Of a stretch of 37,860 bases of DNA, positions 10,273 to 19,417 are shown one piece after another. Within the stretch, counting starts at the first letter, position 1. The number at the start of each line of letters is the position of its first letter. The position numbers and the translations under genes were made by a program. The notes under the pieces are model-generated. The model worked only from the letters and a program-made list of their open reading frames with translations, ran no database searches and was not told where the DNA came from. The stretch is taken from assembly GCA_041485385.1 (NCBI GenBank), contig JBGPJM010000023.1, positions 1 to 37,860 on the forward strand. Reading direction: 5' to 3'. The stretch is from JBGPJM01 sp041485385 (GTDB lineage: Bacteria; Planctomycetota; Phycisphaerae; Phycisphaerales; UBA1924).

Positions 10273-12036
10273 TCAGACCGCGCGGGCTTCCTGGAAGGGG
10301 GTGCGCGCGGGGGCGACAGGGCGGGCCTGGATGACCTCGCTGGGGACGTAGGCCAGGTGGGAGGCGTGGATGCGCGCGATGCCGTGCCGGAGGTCGGCGG
10401 AGGAGATGACGATGTTGCCCAGTCGCTGGGCCTCGCACGCCGCGGCAAGGGAGCCGAGGAACGAGGCGGCGAGCAGGGAGCCGCCGGAGGCGAGGGCGAG
10501 TGTGGCGGTCGCAAGGAGCGCGTCGCCGCACCCCAGGGGATCGATGGCGTGGGCGCACAGGGCGGGGACGTGCTCGCTCCGCACGCGGGTGCGCCACTGC
10601 TCGGCGGGGGCGGGCGCCCCCTCGTCGGGGATCGGGTCAAAGCCGATCAGGCCCTCGGGGCCGAGCGTGACCATGGCCGCCTTCGAGCGCGTCTCCTTGA
10701 GCAGCCGCCAGGCGACGGCGGGGAGCGATTCATCAAACATGTTCAGCGCGTCGCGGAGCTCGCTCTCGGTGGGGCAGAGCAGGTCCATGTGGAACATGCG
10801 CGTGAGGTTGGCCCGCCGCCCGCTGACGTCGCCGGAGAGGATCCGCGCGTGCCTGCGGAGCGAGACGCAGAGGCGCCCAAGAACGCCGGGGGAGAGCAGT
10901 CCCTGCCCGAAGTCGGCGATGATGGCCGCGTCGGCCCCGCCGTGCTCGGCCGCCGCCTCGGTGGCCAGGGCGACGATCGCGTCCTGTTGGGCGGCGTCGA
11001 GGACCATGGGCTCAAGCAGGTCGAGCTTCATGACTTTCTGCCCGCCGACGAGGAATCGCTGTTTCTCGGGGAGGCGGGTGTGCAGCGGGATGGAGCGGAC
11101 CTCGACGCCCTCGACCAGCAGCCGCTGGCGCAGGGCCGCCGCGTTCTCGTCGCGCGGCATGGCCGTGACGAGGACGGGGAGCGCGCCCAGCGCGGCGAGG
11201 TGGCGGGCGATGACGGCGGCGCCGCCGTCGTAGGCGCGGCGCTCGACGGGCCGCAGCGTCATGATCGGGCTCTCGCCGGCGACGTGCGGGCGGTCGCAGA
11301 GGACGTAGGTGTCGATGATGGGCTCGCCGACGACGACGACGCGCTTGCCGCGGAAGGCGGAGATGAGGTGGGCGAGGCGCGGGCCTTCGAGCTCCGGCGT
11401 GGCCAGGAGCTGGCGGAGGCGCGCGTGGTAGGGGTCGATGGAATGCTCGAGGGCGGCGATGAGGGCGGTGGAGCTGAAGACGACGTCGCCGGAGGAGAAG
11501 ACGACGCGTCCGCCGTGGCGCTCGACGGTGTCCCGCTCGGCGCGGAAGCGGGGGTCGCTGTTGAACTCGTACTCGGCGCCCTTGATGTACACGTCGGGGC
11601 GGACCTCCTCGAGGAGGTCGGCGGCCGTTTCGCGCTGGTCGATGTAAACCCAGTCGACGCAGTCGAGGGCGGCGAGGTTCTCCGCCCGCAGCTCCTCGGG
11701 GATCAGCGGGCGCCCGGTGCCCTTCTTCATCTCCGCGTCGCCGGTGATGGAGACCAGCAGGATCTCGCCCTGGCTCTTGGCCTGGCGGAGGTGGCGGATA
11801 TGCCCGGGGTGGACGATGTCGAAGCAGCCGTGGCATTGCACGACGGTGCGGTTGCCGGCCCGCGCGCGGGTGCGGTCGGCGAGGAGCTGGTTGTGAGAGA
11901 GGATCTTCGAGGAAGCGGGCACCGCCGGTGCAACGGCGTTGCTTGGCGCAATCGGGCGCGCGGGGTCGGGACCGTCGCCGGCCAGGTTGAGGGAGGGAGT
12001 TTGGAAGGGAGGATCGGTGGGCGGTCGGCCTGGCAT
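10273..12036 (-). CDS. HldE-like bifunctional nucleotidyltransferase / PfkB sugar kinase (inverted domain order)
   Basis: A 587-residue two-domain enzyme. After a ~45-residue low-complexity leader comes a cytidylyltransferase-like domain with C-H-G-C-F-D-I-V-H-P-G-H (HxGH at residues 76-79) and V-F-S-S-T near its end. From about residue 215 a PfkB/ribokinase domain follows (V-V-V-V-G-E-P-I-I-D, G-G-A-A-V-I-A-R-H-L, D-P-L-G-C-G-D-A-L). In enteric HldE the kinase comes first; here the order is reversed. HldE phosphorylates heptose-7-phosphate and later adenylylates heptose-1-phosphate to supply ADP-heptose. The usual G-A-G-D anion hole reads G-C-G-D, with the catalytic Asp kept. Heptose is the likely sugar but related substrates cannot be excluded. 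It diverges from the CgeB-like gene and sits upstream of a glycosyltransferase. Confidence 0.85.
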   Translation of the reverse strand: MPGRPPTDPPFQTPSLNLAGDGPDPARPIAPSNAVAPAVPASSKILSHNQLLADRTRARAGNRTVVQCHGCFDIVHPGHIRHLRQAKSQGEILLVSITGDAEMKKGTGRPLIPEELRAENLAALDCVDWVYIDQRETAADLLEEVRPDVYIKGAEYEFNSDPRFRAERDTVERHGGRVVFSSGDVVFSSTALIAALEHSIDPYHARLRQLLATPELEGPRLAHLISAFRGKRVVVVGEPIIDTYVLCDRPHVAGESPIMTLRPVERRAYDGGAAVIARHLAALGALPVLVTAMPRDENAAALRQRLLVEGVEVRSIPLHTRLPEKQRFLVGGQKVMKLDLLEPMVLDAAQQDAIVALATEAAAEHGGADAAIIADFGQGLLSPGVLGRLCVSLRRHARILSGDVSGRRANLTRMFHMDLLCPTESELRDALNMFDESLPAVAWRLLKETRSKAAMVTLGPEGLIGFDPIPDEGAPAPAEQWRTRVRSEHVPALCAHAIDPLGCGDALLATATLALASGGSLLAASFLGSLAAACEAQRLGNIVISSADLRHGIARIHASHLAYVPSEVIQARPVAPARTPFQEARAV

Positions 12037-12202
12037 CGCTCTGTTATCGACGGATCGGGTCGGCGCGTCGCAGCTTCGGATGTGTCCGATCCGGGCCGCG
12101 ATTCCGAGGACGATGCGCAGAATCAGCCGAGGGGCGTCGGGGCGAGCGCCGTCGCCAGGGGGATTCTGTTCGGGGCTGCGACGGGCGGACGATAGAGGAA
12201 CG

Positions 12203-14797
12203 ATGCCCCCCGAACCACACTCGCCCGCGCGCCCCGACGCCGCAGGCGGGGTCGCTGTTGTGTCCCTTCAGCCCGCCGTCTCGCCCCCCCACTCCTCCGG
12301 GTCGTCGCCGGCGCCCTCGCGCCGGTTCACGCGCGAGGATGTGCTGAAGCTGGGACAGGCGAACCGGCCGTGGGAGTTCGTGCCGGTGGCGCTGGCGGCG
12401 CTCAAGATCGCGCCGGAGGATGCGGCGCTGCGGTTCCTGCTCGCGGCGGCCTACGCGCGGCTCGGGCTGGGGACGGCGGCACGGGAACAGATCGAGATCC
12501 TGCCGGAGGCGGCGCGGACGGACCGGGGAGTGCAGACGCTGGCCGGGGTGCTGGGATCGCTGCCACCGGACGAGGTGACCGTGGAGGAGCGGGCGAGGGT
12601 GTGCCGCGCGAACGTGGGCGCGCTGGCGGGACGGAATCCCGAGCGGGGCGGCGTGGACCTGCGTGGTTCTGTGGAAAAATGGGCCCGCGGAGCGGCCGGC
12701 GTTCAGTGCTTCAGGGCGCGGGACGGGAACGTGGTCGTGCGGACGTGGGGAAGCACGGGGGCGTGGAACCGGTTCCGGGATGACGTGGGCGAGGCGAAGG
12801 GAATGACGCTGACCGATGGCGCCGCGGAGCCGGGCGATGCAGGAAGAGGGCCTGCCGACGCGGGGCCGATCAAGCCGTGCATCCTCGAAGGGATGGATCC
12901 GCCGTGGATGTTCCGGCGGGTGCTGGAGCTCATGCCGCCGGGGGCGGATAGGTACCGACCGCGGATCACGATCGTGCAGGGGGACGTGGACGAGCTGCTG
13001 GATGGTCTGGCGCTGGCGGATCTGCGGGCAGCGCTAGGGGATGAAAGGGTGCGAGTGCTGGTCGGGCCGGATGCGAGCGAGCGGCTGGAGGCGGACCTGC
13101 TGGCGCGAGTGGACACGCAGATGCTGGGGCCCGTGGTGTCGCTGGCGACGGTGCGTACGCGGATTTTTCCGCCCGTGAATGCGATCGTCCAGGAAGCGGC
13201 GGCGATGCAGCAGCGCGAGCAGGAGCGGTTGTACCAGGAGGTCCGATCGGTGTACACCGGGCGGGATCGACCCTGGTGGGGACGGCGGTACGCGGGCGAC
13301 GGAGCCAAGCTGCGCGTGCTGATCCCCACATGCCGGTTCTCGACGTACATCAAACACTCGGCGACCGACCTGGCACGGGCGATGGAAGCGGCGGGTCACG
13401 AGGCCCGTGTGCTGATGGAGCCCGACGAGCACAGCCACGTGGCCTCGGTCGGGTACCTGCGCGTGCTGGCGGAGTTCAAGCCCGACCTGATCGTGCTGAT
13501 CAACTACACGCGGGCGAATCTGGGGCCGGTGATCCCGCCGGAAGTGCCGTTTGTCTGCTGGGTCCAGGACGCGATGCCCCACCAGTTCAGCGCCAACGTG
13601 GGGAGGCTGCAGACCGACATGGACTTTGTGATCGGGCACGTGCACCCGGAGCTGGTGAAGCAGTTCGGGTACCCGGCCGCGCGGACGGTCCCGATGCCGA
13701 TGATCGCCTCGGAGGAGAAGTTTCACGCTGGGCCCGTGGACCCGGCACTGGCGGCCCGTCTGGAATGCGAGATCGCGATGGTCACGCACCACAGCGAGAC
13801 GCCGCGGGCCATGCACGAGCGGCTCGTGCACGAGGCCCGGCGCGAGCCGGCGGTAGGGCGGATCTTCGAACGGCTCTGGCAGAGGGTGGAGGCGATCGCG
13901 CTGGACCCGATGACACACCGGGGCTCGGCGGAGCTGCGGGCCGCGGCGGTCGAGGCCTCGCGCGAGGTGCTGGGGGCACAGCCAGACGACCGGATCCTCA
14001 CGCTCATCTCGCGCCAGTACTGCCTGCCGATGGCGGACCGAATGGTGAGGCACCAGACGCTGGAATGGGGCGCGGACGTGGCCCGGCGGCGGGGGTGGCG
14101 GCTGCGGATCTACGGGCGCGGATGGGACAGACACCCGTCGCTGGCGGAGTTCGCAGTGGGAGAACTGGCGCACGGGGAGGAGCTGCGGGCGGCGTACCAA
14201 TGCGCCGCGGTGCAGCTGCACGCATCGATCAACTGGCTCCTGCACCAGCGGGTCATGGAGTGTTCGCTTTCGGGCGGGCTGCCGCTGTGCAGGCTGAAAC
14301 GCGACGACCTGGCGAACTGGCTGGGATTGCTGGTGCATCGACTGATCCGCGACGGCGAGCCGGCCGCATGCGATCTGAACGAGCGGCGGGACGTGTTCCT
14401 CGGGTACCCCACGGCGGAGGATGCGGAGGCGATGTTGTACGCCGCGACGCTGCAGCGGCTGGGGATGGAAGGGAGCTGGGTGCAGTGGGTGAGGCCGGAG
14501 CTGTACCGCCAGGTTCGGGACCAAATGCGGGACGAGCCGGCGGCGGTGGAGCTGGCGGGGACATCGCTGCTGGGTGACCTGGCGGACACGACCTTCTGGA
14601 CACCGGTGGGGCTGGAGAAGCTGGTCGAGCGGGCGGTCCAGTGGTCGGCGTGGCGGCGTGATCTGTCCGAGGGGATCGCGCGCCGGGTACGGGACGGATA
14701 CACGAGCGGAGCATTCGCGCGCCGAGTGGTGGAGATGGTGGGAAGGTGGATGGGAGACGACCGGCGCGGACCAGACGAGAGCGGCCCCGAGTGCTGA
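12203..14797 (+). CDS. CgeB-like glycosyltransferase with TPR-like N-terminus
   Basis: An 864-residue protein started at the ATG at 12203, which has GAGGAA just upstream. After a disordered Pro/Ser-rich leader, residues ~45-115 look like a TPR pair (helical, with A-L-R-F-L-L-A-A-A-Y-A-R-L-G-L). From about residue 370 (L-R-V-L-I-P-T-C-R-F) there is a GT-B-type transferase: P-D-L-I-V-L-I-N-Y, then C-W-V-Q-D-A-M-P-H-Q-F (about residue 452). Later comes R-L-R-I-Y-G-R-G-W-D and L-H-A-S-I-N followed by M-E-C-S-L-S-G-G-L-P-L, the donor-binding end seen in CgeB/YkvP-like family 1 transferases. Similar TPR-GT fusions often modify surface proteins or flagellin; the target here is unknown. It diverges from the HldE-like gene and converges with the sulfotransferase. 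Confidence 0.78.
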   Translation: MPPEPHSPARPDAAGGVAVVSLQPAVSPPHSSGSSPAPSRRFTREDVLKLGQANRPWEFVPVALAALKIAPEDAALRFLLAAAYARLGLGTAAREQIEILPEAARTDRGVQTLAGVLGSLPPDEVTVEERARVCRANVGALAGRNPERGGVDLRGSVEKWARGAAGVQCFRARDGNVVVRTWGSTGAWNRFRDDVGEAKGMTLTDGAAEPGDAGRGPADAGPIKPCILEGMDPPWMFRRVLELMPPGADRYRPRITIVQGDVDELLDGLALADLRAALGDERVRVLVGPDASERLEADLLARVDTQMLGPVVSLATVRTRIFPPVNAIVQEAAAMQQREQERLYQEVRSVYTGRDRPWWGRRYAGDGAKLRVLIPTCRFSTYIKHSATDLARAMEAAGHEARVLMEPDEHSHVASVGYLRVLAEFKPDLIVLINYTRANLGPVIPPEVPFVCWVQDAMPHQFSANVGRLQTDMDFVIGHVHPELVKQFGYPAARTVPMPMIASEEKFHAGPVDPALAARLECEIAMVTHHSETPRAMHERLVHEARREPAVGRIFERLWQRVEAIALDPMTHRGSAELRAAAVEASREVLGAQPDDRILTLISRQYCLPMADRMVRHQTLEWGADVARRRGWRLRIYGRGWDRHPSLAEFAVGELAHGEELRAAYQCAAVQLHASINWLLHQRVMECSLSGGLPLCRLKRDDLANWLGLLVHRLIRDGEPAACDLNERRDVFLGYPTAEDAEAMLYAATLQRLGMEGSWVQWVRPELYRQVRDQMRDEPAAVELAGTSLLGDLADTTFWTPVGLEKLVERAVQWSAWRRDLSEGIARRVRDGYTSGAFARRVVEMVGRWMGDDRRGPDESGPEC

Positions 14798-14825
14798 GCC
14801 GCTGCCGGGTCGCGCCAACGCGCGG

Positions 14826-15704
14826 TCATGCCACGCCGGCACGGGCCGAGATGTTTCGGGCGATGACGGGGGCGCCGGCGTGCCAGGGAACCGGGTAGCC
14901 GAAGTGCTCCATCGTGGCCGAGCAGGATCGCTCGAAATAGCCTCGCTGCAAGTCGGACCAGTCAGCCCAGCGTTCAGCTCGAGAGGCGAGGATCTCGGCG
15001 GGGGTCTGCGTGGGCTTGGCTTCGCTGGTGGGGTGATAGGCGGTGTCGCGGAGGTGCGCGAGGACGGTGGGGTTTGGGTCCAGGCCGAGGAAGGAGAGCA
15101 ACTCGTTGAGCGTGCGCTCGGGACCGTGCGGCGGGAGGAGCCGCTCGTGGCGGAGGAGGTGGAAGTTGCCGCACGGTTCGCCCCACCTGGCCATGTCGTG
15201 GGCGCCGGACCAGGTGTCGCAGTTCTGCTCGAATGTGAAATGGCGGAAGCCATCGTAGCGGAGGCGCGACGCGATGACTTCGATGCCGTTGCGCACGAGG
15301 TAGACGATGCGGACACCGGGCACGAGGCGGACGAGGTAGTCGGCGCGATCGGGAGTGAGGTCGGAAAGGGCCAGGAGGGCGTCGGGGCGGCCCGGGTCCG
15401 TGCGCGGCCGTGGCCAGAGCAGCCCGAGCAGCAGCGCACGGAAATGGGCGTCGTAGGTGGGATCATCGACAAGCATCGCGAAACGCCGGCTCGGGGCGGT
15501 GCAGTTCAGGCGGGCCAGCGCGAGCACGTCGTAGACGATGTTGTTCTCGTGCCCGGTGGAGTGCAGGCGCGGGTGCAGGCCGAGCGACTTGCGCAGGGCG
15601 GTGGTGCCGGAGCGGCCGACGCCGGAGATGACGACCATCGGGAGGCCGTCGTAGGGGTGGGTGGGAGCGGCGAACGGGAGGTCGGCAGGGGCGGCAGTGG
15701 TCAT
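14826..15704 (-). CDS. Sulfotransferase family protein
   Basis: A 292-residue PAPS-dependent sulfotransferase. The 5'-phosphosulfate loop is I-S-G-V-G-R-S-G-T-T-A-L (residues 26-37) and the 3'-phosphate motif is V-Y-L-V-R-N-G-I-E-V-I-A-S-R, with the paired Arg and Ser. The enzyme would transfer sulfate from 3'-phosphoadenylyl sulfate to a hydroxyl or amino group. The cluster context suggests a glycan, lipid or surface protein as acceptor. I used the ATG ending at 15704 because the motif then lies at a normal distance from the N-terminus. It lies 47 bases downstream of the double-methyltransferase gene on the same strand, so the two are probably cotranscribed. No PAPS-synthesis genes are present in the window. 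Confidence 0.85.
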   Translation of the reverse strand: MTTAAPADLPFAAPTHPYDGLPMVVISGVGRSGTTALRKSLGLHPRLHSTGHENNIVYDVLALARLNCTAPSRRFAMLVDDPTYDAHFRALLLGLLWPRPRTDPGRPDALLALSDLTPDRADYLVRLVPGVRIVYLVRNGIEVIASRLRYDGFRHFTFEQNCDTWSGAHDMARWGEPCGNFHLLRHERLLPPHGPERTLNELLSFLGLDPNPTVLAHLRDTAYHPTSEAKPTQTPAEILASRAERWADWSDLQRGYFERSCSATMEHFGYPVPWHAGAPVIARNISARAGVA

Positions 15705-15751
15705 CGGTTGCACCCGTGAAGTATGGGGATGGGCCGGCGGACGCTGCACGG

Positions 15752-17680
15752 TCAATCGCGCCGTGCGGCCATGACGATCAGGGTCTCGGGCTCGAGGGCG
15801 GCGTCGCCAAGAGGGAAGATGCCGGCTGGGAGGCCGGCGCAGCGCGGATCGTTGCCGGGGCGCTGTCCCCACCAGGCGGTGGGGACGAAGCATCGAGTGA
15901 GGAGCTTGCGCAGAGCGTCGGGGGTGAAGCTGTGGACGTGGAACTGCGTGGGGCCGCGGTCGTTGGGGGTGCTGAGGATAAGGGTGCCGCCGGGGGCCAG
16001 GACGCGGGCGAACTCGTTGAGAAGAGCCGCGGGGTCCGGGACATGCTCGATGGTCTCGAAGGTGGTGACAAGCTCGATGGCGTGATCCGCGAGACCGGTG
16101 GAGGCGGCGCTTGCGGCGCGGAAGAGGACGTTGGTGCGGCCGTAGCGTCGGGTGGCGTAGTCGACGGCAAGGGGGTCAATGTCGATTCCCATGACGGCCG
16201 CGGCGCCGCCCTGGTCGACGAGGATGCCCGCGCCGTAGCCCGTTCCGCAGGCGACATCGAGCACTCGCTTTCCGCGGGCGTGCGCGCCGGCGAGCTCGTA
16301 GCGCCGGACATGCAGCTCGGTGCGGACCGGGGGGAGCATGGGGATGGTGGCATCATGGCGCTCGGCCCGGTTGACGATGAGCCAGCGGGCGTCAGCATCC
16401 GAGAGGGCGTACTCGGCGGTGAGCCGGGCCAGCGTGATCTCGTCGTGCTGCCAGGAATCGCCGTCGCCGTAGATGCGGAGGACGCGAGTGCCACGGGGGC
16501 CGAAGAAAGCGGTGGCCCGGTCGAAGAGGGCCTGCTCATGCGCGTCGGAGCTGATGACGACCGCGTCGATGGGCTGAGTGAGGTCCTGGGGACGAACGAC
16601 GGGCACACCGCGGAGATGCGGGGCCTGTGGCGCATCGTCGAGGACGGCGACGACGGTGACGCCGCGATAGGCCCAGGGCTGGCGAACGATTGGGGCAGTG
16701 TGGCGTCCGGCCCCGTAGAGAGCGATCCTCCTGAGGCCGCGCGCGGCGCACTGCTCGGCGACGGACTCGACGAGGCGGCGCTGGAGCCAGTCGATTCGCT
16801 GCGCGGCGGCCTGACGGTCCTTGACGGCCGCGGCACGCTCTGCCTTGAACCGCTCGACCGCGCCGGCGTCGATGGTGACGGCCTCGGGAGTTGTGGCGAC
16901 GACCTGAACGACGGGCCGAGGTCGGCGCGGCGGCGCGCCGGCCCGCGCGGTGGTGGCAGGCTTGCTCCCCTCCATCACGAGGGCGACCTGCGGCACCCAG
17001 GCTCGCCCGGTTTCCCCGCCATCGTGGGTGTCGATGCCGCACAGGAGGGCGTGGCGGCTATGGCCGTACTGCTCGCGGGTGATGGTGGTGAAACCGGCGA
17101 GGGCCATGGATTGCCGGAGGGTTGCCTGGTCGTAAACGAACTTGTGGCCGTCGAGCCACATGCCGTAGTTGAGGACCATGGCGGGGGTGAGCCGTTCGCC
17201 GGGGCGAGGGCGGAAGCGGTTGCCGAGCCAGCGGAGGCGGTGGAGCTCGATCACCTGCTCGCTGGCGGGTTTGAGCTGGCCGAGGAAGAGCTTGGCCTCG
17301 GACTCGAGGTCGGGGCAGACAATGCGGACGACACCGCCGGGCTTGAGGACGCGGAACCACTGCTCGAGGAGCTGGTGGCCCTGCTCGAGCGTGAAGTGCT
17401 CGAAGACGTGCTCGGAATAGACGAAGTTGGCGACACCGTCCGGCAGGGCGGCGACGGCGTCGAAAAGATCGAGCTTGATGATCTCGGGGTGCTCGGGGGC
17501 GTCGTACCACAGGCCGTCGCCGTTGTCGATGTTGGTCCAACCGGGGAGGGGGCTGTGGCCGCAGCCGAAGTTGATCCGCTCGAGCGACGAGTCAAGCAGG
17601 CGGCGGATTCCACGGTCGTTCGCGGTGACAGGGCCGGAGGGCGGTGAGACGGGCGGTCGTGCGGCGGTGTGGGTGGACAT
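15752..17680 (-). CDS. Methyltransferase - Rossmann module - methyltransferase fusion
   Basis: A 642-residue three-part protein. Residues ~35-200 are a SAM methyltransferase of the predicted-SAM/ubiE-like type (I-N-F-G-C-G-H-S at the start, H-V-F-E-H-F, V-L-K-P-G-G-V-V-R-I). Residues ~310-405 are a Rossmann-like module with A-L-Y-G-A-G-R-H-T, V-L-D-D, G-V-P-V-V and V-V-I-S-S-D-A-H. Residues ~465-620 are a second, classical methyltransferase with V-L-D-V-A-C-G-T-G-Y-G-A-G and F-E-T-I-E-H. An arginine- and proline-rich linker joins the first two parts. Two methyltransferases in one chain suggests double methylation of one glycan or two positions on it; this is inference. It diverges from a stand-alone methyltransferase at 17871 and lies upstream of the sulfotransferase. 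Confidence 0.83.
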   Translation of the reverse strand: MSTHTAARPPVSPPSGPVTANDRGIRRLLDSSLERINFGCGHSPLPGWTNIDNGDGLWYDAPEHPEIIKLDLFDAVAALPDGVANFVYSEHVFEHFTLEQGHQLLEQWFRVLKPGGVVRIVCPDLESEAKLFLGQLKPASEQVIELHRLRWLGNRFRPRPGERLTPAMVLNYGMWLDGHKFVYDQATLRQSMALAGFTTITREQYGHSRHALLCGIDTHDGGETGRAWVPQVALVMEGSKPATTARAGAPPRRPRPVVQVVATTPEAVTIDAGAVERFKAERAAAVKDRQAAAQRIDWLQRRLVESVAEQCAARGLRRIALYGAGRHTAPIVRQPWAYRGVTVVAVLDDAPQAPHLRGVPVVRPQDLTQPIDAVVISSDAHEQALFDRATAFFGPRGTRVLRIYGDGDSWQHDEITLARLTAEYALSDADARWLIVNRAERHDATIPMLPPVRTELHVRRYELAGAHARGKRVLDVACGTGYGAGILVDQGGAAAVMGIDIDPLAVDYATRRYGRTNVLFRAASAASTGLADHAIELVTTFETIEHVPDPAALLNEFARVLAPGGTLILSTPNDRGPTQFHVHSFTPDALRKLLTRCFVPTAWWGQRPGNDPRCAGLPAGIFPLGDAALEPETLIVMAARRD

Positions 17681-17870
17681 GGGTTATGCAAATGTCGTCA
17701 CGGGCAACGCGCCCGCGCCACAAATGCGCGTCCCGGATCGGGGCGAGAGATCCGGCAGATTCGGCGCGGGCGGGTACTCCGGCGGTTCCTCGCGTCCCGG
17801 CGGCGGGCGGGTCGATAGGCAATGTGCCCGCACGGCCTCTTCGGCGCCGCGGGCGACATCCGGGGCAGCC

Positions 17871-18470
17871 ATGACCACGACCGTCGCTGACTATCGCGCG
17901 ATCTACGACCACATCATCGCCCAGCATCCGGGGTACAACGACCCGGCGGGGTCGCCGGGGTACCGCGCGTGCCTGATGGAGGCCGACCGGCTTCGGACGG
18001 TGACGGGCCCGGCGCTGGACGTGGGGTGCGGCGTGGGATTCGTGGTGGAACTGCTCGCCGGGCCGGCGTTCGGTGTGGCGTGCTGGGGCGCCGACGTGAG
18101 CCGCGTGGCCGTGGATCGGGGCAACCAGCGGATGAAGGGGGACCGGATCCGGCTGATCGAGGGAGGGCGGGTTCCGTTTGCCGACGGGCACTTCGGCCTG
18201 GTCACCTGTTTCGACGTGCTCGAGCACCTGGACGAGGCGGACCTGCGCCCGTTGCGGAACGAGATGCGGCGAGTGCTGCGCCCGGGGGGGTTGCTCTACT
18301 GCTCCGTGGCGACTCGCCCGGCGGGGAGCAACGACCAGTTCGGACAGAATCTGCACCGCACTGTCAAGGACGCACTGTGGTGGTGCGAGCTGATGCAACC
18401 GGACGAGATTCGCTGGCGGCGGCGGGAAGACGACCTGTACCTGTTCTGGCGAAAGCCCGAACCGGTCTGA
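17871..18470 (+). CDS. Class I SAM-dependent methyltransferase
   Basis: A 199-residue stand-alone methyltransferase. Motif I is A-L-D-V-G-C-G-V-G-F, the acidic residue after beta-2 is in W-G-A-D-V-S, motif II is L-V-T-C-F-D-V-L-E-H-L-D and motif III R-V-L-R-P-G-G-L-L-Y-C. The ATG at 17871 starts a compact domain; upstream in-frame sequence is low-complexity and overlaps the divergent promoter region. The ribosome site is weak. It is the first of three plus-strand genes (methyltransferase, oxygenase, GSCFA) that may form one unit, with a 90-base gap to the next. A glycan substrate is inferred from the neighbourhood only. Confidence 0.83.
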   Translation: MTTTVADYRAIYDHIIAQHPGYNDPAGSPGYRACLMEADRLRTVTGPALDVGCGVGFVVELLAGPAFGVACWGADVSRVAVDRGNQRMKGDRIRLIEGGRVPFADGHFGLVTCFDVLEHLDEADLRPLRNEMRRVLRPGGLLYCSVATRPAGSNDQFGQNLHRTVKDALWWCELMQPDEIRWRRREDDLYLFWRKPEPV

Positions 18471-18560
18471 GCAGCCCGAGAATGACGACTCAAGGCCGCG
18501 CCGATCGCGGCCGATCATGTAACCAAACGGACCTTCGGGCACGACCAGGAGCAACGGAAA

Positions 18561-19373
18561 ATGACGGCACTCGCCAACGGGAAGACCCCCTCGACAACGA
18601 AGAAGACGGGCTGCGGCGCGGGGGGGTGCGCCTGCTCGACGGGCGCAACGCAGACGGGCACCGTCGCGGGCGCGGTCGGCGAGGGGGTATCTCTCCGCGA
18701 CAACCCCGTCGCCCACGTGAAGTACCAGCTCGGCAACGCGCCGGTGCTGACATACCCGTACGAGCACATGCACGTGCGGGGAGTCTTCCCGGATGACTTC
18801 TACGCGGAGATCATCGAGAACTTCCCGGAGGCCCGCCACTTCAAGTCGCTGATCAAGGACTACCCGAAGCGCGGGTCGATCGACTTATGTAACCCGGCAC
18901 AGATCGACGGGCTCCCCGAGCCGCAGCTCGCGTTCTGGCACGAGTTCGTGCGGTGCTTCGGCTCGCGGAACTTCACAACGTTCATCCTGGAGCGGTACAG
19001 CCCGCTGCTGGCGGGGCGGCTGAAGCACCAGGTGAAGCCGATGATGTACCTGTTCCACGATATGGGCGGGTACGGCATCGGCCCGCACACCGACACGAAC
19101 AAGAAGGTCGTGACGAACCTGTTCTACCTGCCGGCGGACGAATCGATGATGGGGTCGGGGACGAGCATCGTGACCCCGAAGGACCCGAACTACCGGCAGA
19201 CGACGGCCGGGCACGACACCTGGGACAACTACTGGTGCGTGAAGACGGTGCCGTTTGAGCCCAACAGCATGCTGTCGTTCGTAGTGACGGACAAGTCGCA
19301 CCACGCGGTGCGCCCGACGCCGCCCGGCACGGCAAGGAACTCGCTGCAGTACTTCATCGTGCTTCCGGACTAA
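18561..19373 (+). CDS. 2-oxoglutarate/Fe(II)-dependent oxygenase
   Basis: A 270-residue protein with the elements of a prolyl-4-hydroxylase-like dioxygenase. The metal triad is H176-x-D178 (in G-P-H-T-D-T-N) and H248 (H-A-V), and R259 (A-R-N-S-L) is placed to bind the 2-oxoglutarate carboxylate. Such enzymes hydroxylate proteins, sugars or small molecules with O2. The start is the ATG at 18561, with AGGAG about ten bases upstream. The first 25 residues include an unusual Cys-rich stretch G-C-G-A-G-G-C-A-C-S absent from typical family members, which could bind a metal. It sits between a methyltransferase and a GSCFA gene, which suggests hydroxylation of a glycan or glycoprotein. The substrate cannot be read from sequence. 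Confidence 0.85.
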   Translation: MTALANGKTPSTTKKTGCGAGGCACSTGATQTGTVAGAVGEGVSLRDNPVAHVKYQLGNAPVLTYPYEHMHVRGVFPDDFYAEIIENFPEARHFKSLIKDYPKRGSIDLCNPAQIDGLPEPQLAFWHEFVRCFGSRNFTTFILERYSPLLAGRLKHQVKPMMYLFHDMGGYGIGPHTDTNKKVVTNLFYLPADESMMGSGTSIVTPKDPNYRQTTAGHDTWDNYWCVKTVPFEPNSMLSFVVTDKSHHAVRPTPPGTARNSLQYFIVLPD

Positions 19374-19417
19374 GAGAGACGTTGACCACCGCGACACGAA
19401 GCGCGACGGAGACGAGC

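Noticed and set aside
10240..12195. A 651-codon plus-strand frame opposite the HldE-like gene
   Set aside because: It is antisense to two motif-bearing domains and has no domain or ribosome site of its own.
13034..15472. An 812-codon minus-strand frame across the CgeB-like gene and sulfotransferase
   Set aside because: It spans two real genes in the wrong frame and is rich in Arg, His and Pro, as expected for a shadow.
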